This document shows, one piece after another, positions 6,865-9,845 of a DNA stretch of 9,845 nt. Under the pieces are notes generated by a model. That model did no database searches and was not told the DNA's origin. It saw nothing but the letters and a program-made list of their open reading frames with translations. Positions within the stretch are counted from its first letter, which is position 1; the number at the start of each line of letters is the position of its first letter. Origin of the DNA: JBFIHZ01 sp041601535 (GTDB taxonomy: Bacteria; Pseudomonadota; Gammaproteobacteria; Xanthomonadales; SZUA-36); assembly GCA_041601535.1 (NCBI GenBank), contig JBFIHZ010000128.1:1-9845 (forward strand). The letters are read 5' to 3'. A program made the translations under genes and the position numbers.

Positions 6865-6893
6865 ACTGGCGGAAATTTTTCGCTGTCTCGTCT
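6865..6893 (+). promoter_or_regulatory. Probable ECF-sigma-dependent promoter of the TonB receptor gene
   Basis: ACTGGCGGAAA (6865-6875) and TCGTCT (6888-6893) repeat the block found before the sigma gene, every matching base offset by exactly 1785. The GNTGTNTCGTCT stretch (6882-6893) matches 10 of 12 positions with 5097-5108. It lies between the fecR stop and the receptor signal peptide, giving the receptor its own inducible promoter in addition to read-through. The implied transcript start near 6900 argues against translation of the receptor from any codon upstream. Confidence 0.65.
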
Positions 6894-6915
6894 CTTTCAC
6901 ACGGCCATAACGGCC

Positions 6916-9471
6916 GTGGCTGGACGGGCCGGGTATGGACTTTCCCTGCTGCTGGTCCTGGGTGTGTTGATGACGCAGTCATTAAATGCCAGGGCCGCAG
7001 GTGCCAGCCAGGTACAACGCTTTCATTTCGATATTGTCCGGCAGTCCGCTGATTTGGCGTTAACTGCATTCGCCGAACAGGCGGACCTGACCCTTATCGT
7101 TCCGTTCGAGGATGTCCGCGGCACGATGGTGAACCGGTTAACCGGACGGTACACGCCCGAGGAGGCAGTCGCGATCCTGTTACTGGGCACGGAACTGGAG
7201 GCGACGTTTGTTAGCCGCTCCGTTCTGCGCGTCTCAGTGGTGGAACGGACAGACTCTGAGGGAGACGAAATGGTACAGCCAGGCAAAAATACATTTGGAA
7301 AGCGGTTTATGGCGGCGCTGGCATCGATGTTTGTTGCCAGCGGGGCTTCCGCCCAGCAGGCCGACAGTGACAGCAGCGCGGCATCCAGCCGCCTGGAAGA
7401 AGTGGTGGTTACCGCTACCAAGCGGGAAACCAGTTTGCAGGACACTGCAGCCAGCATCAGCGTGCTCAGCGCCCAGGACCTCGCGGAACGGGCACCGGTG
7501 GGCATGGAGGATTATCTGAACTCGGTACCGGGCGTGAATTTCCTCGACCGCGGTGTGGGTAACAACCAGATCATCATCCGCGGCATTGGCCTCGGTTTTG
7601 GCGAACGCGCCACCGTGGGCAACTACTTTGGTGAAGCGCCGCTGTCCAATCCCATTATCTCAACCTCCACCGACATGAAACTGGTGGACATGGAGCGTAT
7701 CGAGGTGCTGCGTGGTCCGCAGGGAACCCTGTTTGGCGGCGGCACCATCAGTGGCGCGGTGCGTAATATTCCCAAGGCGCCGAACCTGTCTGAAGCCGAG
7801 GGTGAGGTAACGGTGGAATACTCCAGCACCGAAGGCGCCGAAGGCAGTAACGGCAACGTCACCGCGGTAATGAACCTGCCATTGGTGGCCGATCAGATGG
7901 CGCTGCGGCTGGTGGGTTACCGCTTCGACGAAGCCGGTTATGTGGACCTGGTGGATGACCCGGCCATGCGCGCCCGTGGTGTTGCCGTGGGTGCGCCGAT
8001 TGCCGTTAAAGAGGGCGTGGGCGGACACGACTACAGCGGGGTGCGCGGGACCCTGGCCTGGCAGCCCAATGACCGCTTCGACCTGTCCTTTATGGTGGCC
8101 TATCAACAGCTCGAGGAACACGGCCGCAACGACGTCAACATTTCGCGCGGCGGCTATGAAGCCACGGCGCTGGACACCGGCCCGGAGTTCAAGGAAGACG
8201 AACTGAAACTGTTCAACCTGGTGATGAACTACGACCTGGGCTGGGGCGTGCTGACCTCCTCCACCTCGCATATTGACGGCAATACCGCGGATTCGTCCGA
8301 CCTCGGCCGTGTCATTCCATGGGCCGCAGTGGGTTTCAGCGATCTGGACAAGAAAGGTACAGTTCAGGAAGTGCGTGTTGCCTCGGCACTGGATGGTCCT
8401 TTGCAGTTCACCGCCGGCATTTACTACGAAGATTTCGAGTCCTATGAGAACTGTTGCTGGGCCTGGACCGGCGATCAGGCAAAAAACCCGTTTGGCGACC
8501 CCAACCTGCGCACCGTGATCACCGATGCGGCCATCGAGCAGAAAGCCGTTTTTGGTGAGGTCAGTTACGATCTGTCTGAGCGCATCAAGCTGACGGCTGG
8601 CGGCCGCTGGTTTGATTACGAACGCGATGACGACATCCGGGAATCCGGCCCGCTGGCCGCCGGCGACACGCAACTTTCCACCGCCGAGAGTGACACCCGC
8701 TGGAAGCTGGGTGTGGATGTGACCCCCAGTGACAACTCGCTGATCTACGCGCTGTGGTCGCAGGGTTTCCGGCTGGGCCAGGGGGTCACGGTGGCATCGC
8801 CGGACATCTGCGATACCGATAACGACGGCTTCCTGGATTTCACCGACATCCCGCTGGGCACCTCCAGCCTGAAATCGGATACCACCAACAACATGGAGCT
8901 CGGCGGCAAGTTCTCTTTTCTGGACAACCGCATGATTCTCAACGCCGCCGTTTACCGCATCGACTGGAACGATATTCCGGTGGGCGCGCTGGGCGATAAC
9001 CCGGTGTGCTCGGCCACCATCACTGGTGGCAAGGCGCGGTCGCAAGGCATCGAGGTGGAGGCCAGCATGCTGCTCACCGACAGCCTGCGCTTTTTTGTAG
9101 CCGGCTCCTACGTGGATGCGGAATTCCGCAATGACCTCGCCGGTAACGAAGGCGAGCGGCTGCCCATGTCACCGGAATACAACGGCAATGTCGGGCTGGA
9201 ATACGATTTCAACATCAGCGGTCATGAGTCGTTTGTGCGCGCTGACCTCACTTACGTTGGCGATTTCACCACTTCCGGGTCCATTCCCACCGAGTCGGGT
9301 GATTACACCACGCTCAACCTCAATGCCGGCGTGAGCCTGGGTGATTTCGACCTCAAGCTGATCGGCTCCAACCTGACCAATGAGGATGCGGTAACGGTGG
9401 CGTTTTTCCTGGATCGTGGCTGGCGTCTGCGGCCCCGCACCATTGGCTTGCAGTTGGGCTACCGCTTCTAG
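6916..9471 (+). CDS. TonB-dependent outer-membrane receptor/transducer with N-terminal STN domain
   Basis: Outer-membrane importer that also signals to FecR. From GTG 6916 it is 851 residues: signal peptide 1-27 (GLSLLLVLGVL core, cut after ARA); STN domain about 32-112 (RFHFDIVRQSADLALTAFAEQA); a second signal-peptide-like segment 119-146; a TonB-box-like EEVVVTA at 161-167; plug about 168-290 with IIIRGIGLGFG and MERIEVLRGPQGTLFGGG; and a 22-stranded-type barrel ending in Phe (LGYRF), the usual BAM signal. An acidic calcium-loop-like motif lies at residues 633-644. The frame is open from 6733, inside fecR, but codons before 6900 precede the proposed transcript start. GTG 6916 gives a clean signal peptide yet has no evident ribosome site. 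ATG 7270 is a strong alternative start that would drop the STN domain. The ligand is unknown; siderophores, peptides and glycans are all possible. Identity is secure; the start is not. Confidence 0.9.
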   Translation: MAGRAGYGLSLLLVLGVLMTQSLNARAAGASQVQRFHFDIVRQSADLALTAFAEQADLTLIVPFEDVRGTMVNRLTGRYTPEEAVAILLLGTELEATFVSRSVLRVSVVERTDSEGDEMVQPGKNTFGKRFMAALASMFVASGASAQQADSDSSAASSRLEEVVVTATKRETSLQDTAASISVLSAQDLAERAPVGMEDYLNSVPGVNFLDRGVGNNQIIIRGIGLGFGERATVGNYFGEAPLSNPIISTSTDMKLVDMERIEVLRGPQGTLFGGGTISGAVRNIPKAPNLSEAEGEVTVEYSSTEGAEGSNGNVTAVMNLPLVADQMALRLVGYRFDEAGYVDLVDDPAMRARGVAVGAPIAVKEGVGGHDYSGVRGTLAWQPNDRFDLSFMVAYQQLEEHGRNDVNISRGGYEATALDTGPEFKEDELKLFNLVMNYDLGWGVLTSSTSHIDGNTADSSDLGRVIPWAAVGFSDLDKKGTVQEVRVASALDGPLQFTAGIYYEDFESYENCCWAWTGDQAKNPFGDPNLRTVITDAAIEQKAVFGEVSYDLSERIKLTAGGRWFDYERDDDIRESGPLAAGDTQLSTAESDTRWKLGVDVTPSDNSLIYALWSQGFRLGQGVTVASPDICDTDNDGFLDFTDIPLGTSSLKSDTTNNMELGGKFSFLDNRMILNAAVYRIDWNDIPVGALGDNPVCSATITGGKARSQGIEVEASMLLTDSLRFFVAGSYVDAEFRNDLAGNEGERLPMSPEYNGNVGLEYDFNISGHESFVRADLTYVGDFTTSGSIPTESGDYTTLNLNAGVSLGDFDLKLIGSNLTNEDAVTVAFFLDRGWRLRPRTIGLQLGYRF
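7258..7272 (+). promoter_or_regulatory. Internal ribosome-binding site and in-frame ATG within the receptor gene
   Basis: GAGGGAG (7258-7264) stands 5 nt before ATG 7270-7272, better than any site near the presumed upstream start. The ATG opens a textbook signal peptide: Lys/Lys/Arg n-region, FMAALASMFVASG core, and a GASA cut site before QQADS. Translation from here would give a 733-residue receptor with plug and barrel but no STN domain. Confidence 0.5.
8812..8847 (+). other. EF-hand-like acidic loop within the receptor barrel
   Basis: Receptor residues 633-644 read DTDNDGFLDFTD, fitting the 12-residue calcium loop (Asp at 1, 3, 5, 9 and 12, Gly at 6, hydrophobic at 8). It is directly preceded by Cys (DIC) and falls between predicted barrel strands, so probably in an extracellular loop. 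Calcium binding is inferred from the pattern alone. Confidence 0.5.
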
Positions 9472-9494
9472 CGCAGCGGTAACTTCAAGCGTTC

Positions 9495-9536
9495 ATCCGC
9501 AGCTCCCGGGCGCCTGCCCGGGAGCGGGCTGCGGAT
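9495..9536 (+). terminator. Strong GC-rich hairpin between receptor and esterase genes (terminator, attenuator or mRNA-stability element)
   Basis: ATCCGCAG (9495-9502) pairs with CTGCGGAT (9529-9536), and CTCCCGGGC (9503-9511) pairs with GCCCGGGAG (9516-9524) around a GCCT loop. This makes 17 perfect pairs interrupted only by a CGGG bulge (9525-9528) on the 3' side. It starts 24 nt after the receptor stop. No T-run follows (TCCACACC), so classical intrinsic termination is doubtful. Partial attenuation or 3'-end protection, keeping receptor and esterase levels different, fits the position. Confidence 0.5.
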
Positions 9537-9569
9537 TCCACACCCCGACAGATTGCAATGGAGTTTTCT

Positions 9570-9845
9570 ATGAGACTAGTCCTCGCAGCCATGATGGCAT
9601 GCTTGCTCGGTTCAATGATTGCCGAGGTGGTGGCGCAGGAGGCACCCGCTGATGGCACCACCCGCACCCTGGTGCCGCGTGCCATCACGTTTCCTGGCGT
9701 GCAGGCGTTTACTTGGTATTCGGATGTCATGCAGCGCGAGTACACCGTCACCATCCGCTTTCCGCGGCAATACCGGGAACAGACCGGGCAAAAGTTTCCG
9801 GCGCTGATCATCACCGACGGCAACCAGTTCTTTGCGGCCGCCAGC
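9570..9845 (+). CDS. Secreted alpha/beta-hydrolase esterase (COG2819 / enterochelin-esterase-like), 3' part missing
   Basis: Ninety-two residues before the right edge. Residues 1-22 form a Sec signal peptide (LVLAAMMACLLGSMIA core, cut after VVA). The mature start has the pattern of the IroE/Fes-like putative esterase family (PF00756 type): YSDVMQREYTVTIRFPRQY, then KFPALIITDGNQFF, the second beta-strand and turn before the active-site region. The nucleophile Ser and the rest of the triad lie beyond the window. The start is ATG 9570-9572, with GGAG (9560-9563) 6 nt upstream. It is 98 nt downstream of the receptor and in the same direction, so it probably belongs to the same regulon. Hydrolysis of the imported ligand (ester or depsipeptide bonds) in the periplasm is a reasonable inference. 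The exact substrate is unknown, and the fold assignment rests on the N-terminal part only. Confidence 0.75.
   Translation, partial: MRLVLAAMMACLLGSMIAEVVAQEAPADGTTRTLVPRAITFPGVQAFTWYSDVMQREYTVTIRFPRQYREQTGQKFPALIITDGNQFFAAAS

Noticed and set aside
6733..6915. Receptor start at ATG 6733 inside the fecR gene
   Set aside because: It would add 61 residues without a signal-peptide character and begin upstream of the receptor's own promoter.
7660..9045. 461-codon open frame on the minus strand opposite the receptor gene
   Set aside because: It lies antisense to a clearly coding TonB receptor. The product has no recognisable domain and is His/Gln/Val-rich, as expected from reverse-strand reading of GC-rich coding DNA.
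5098..9845. Lasso-peptide cluster, which often carries a sigma/FecR/TonB receptor and a dedicated hydrolase
   Set aside because: There is no precursor peptide, leader-binding/protease or cyclase gene in the window, and the esterase fragment resembles the enterochelin-esterase type rather than a prolyl-oligopeptidase-like isopeptidase. Genes beyond the right edge could change this.

Overview
The window is GC-rich Gram-negative DNA, most likely from a gammaproteobacterium. The evidence is a FecI/FecR-type signalling pair, an outer-membrane TonB-dependent receptor and several Sec signal peptides. The exact taxon cannot be read from the sequence. I see no rRNA, tRNA, CRISPR array, insertion sequence or phage gene, and no gene-free stretch longer than about 220 bases.

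Left arm (minus strand, reading from about 4934 down to 1): five co-directional genes. In transcription order they are a single-domain asparaginase-type amidohydrolase, an exported VanX-type D-Ala-D-Ala dipeptidase, a DUF819 membrane protein, a YkvI-family membrane protein, and an exported D-aminoacylase/N-acyl-D-glutamate-deacylase-like amidohydrolase cut by the left edge. Two exported enzymes that act on D-amino-acid bonds flank two polytopic membrane proteins of poorly known substrate. This suggests periplasmic breakdown of D-amino-acid-containing peptides or peptidoglycan fragments, followed by import of the products.

Right arm (plus strand, 5155 to 9845): an ECF sigma factor, a FecR-like anti-sigma factor overlapping it by ATGA, a TonB-dependent receptor with an N-terminal STN signalling domain, and a secreted alpha/beta-hydrolase esterase cut by the right edge. 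This is a cell-surface signalling layout: ligand-loaded receptor, then FecR, then sigma factor. The sequence supports it directly, because the same bipartite promoter-like motif (TGGCGGAAA, 13-nt gap, TCGTCT) lies just upstream of both the sigma gene and the receptor gene at identical internal spacing. It is probably the promoter recognised by this sigma factor.

The arms are divergent from a roughly 200-bp control region. The working model, which is inference, is that the receptor imports a peptide- or depsipeptide-like ligand and senses it, the esterase opens it, and the left arm degrades the D-amino-acid-containing products. The ligand is unknown. A second structural oddity is a complete signal peptide with its own ribosome-binding site buried between the STN and plug domains of the receptor.
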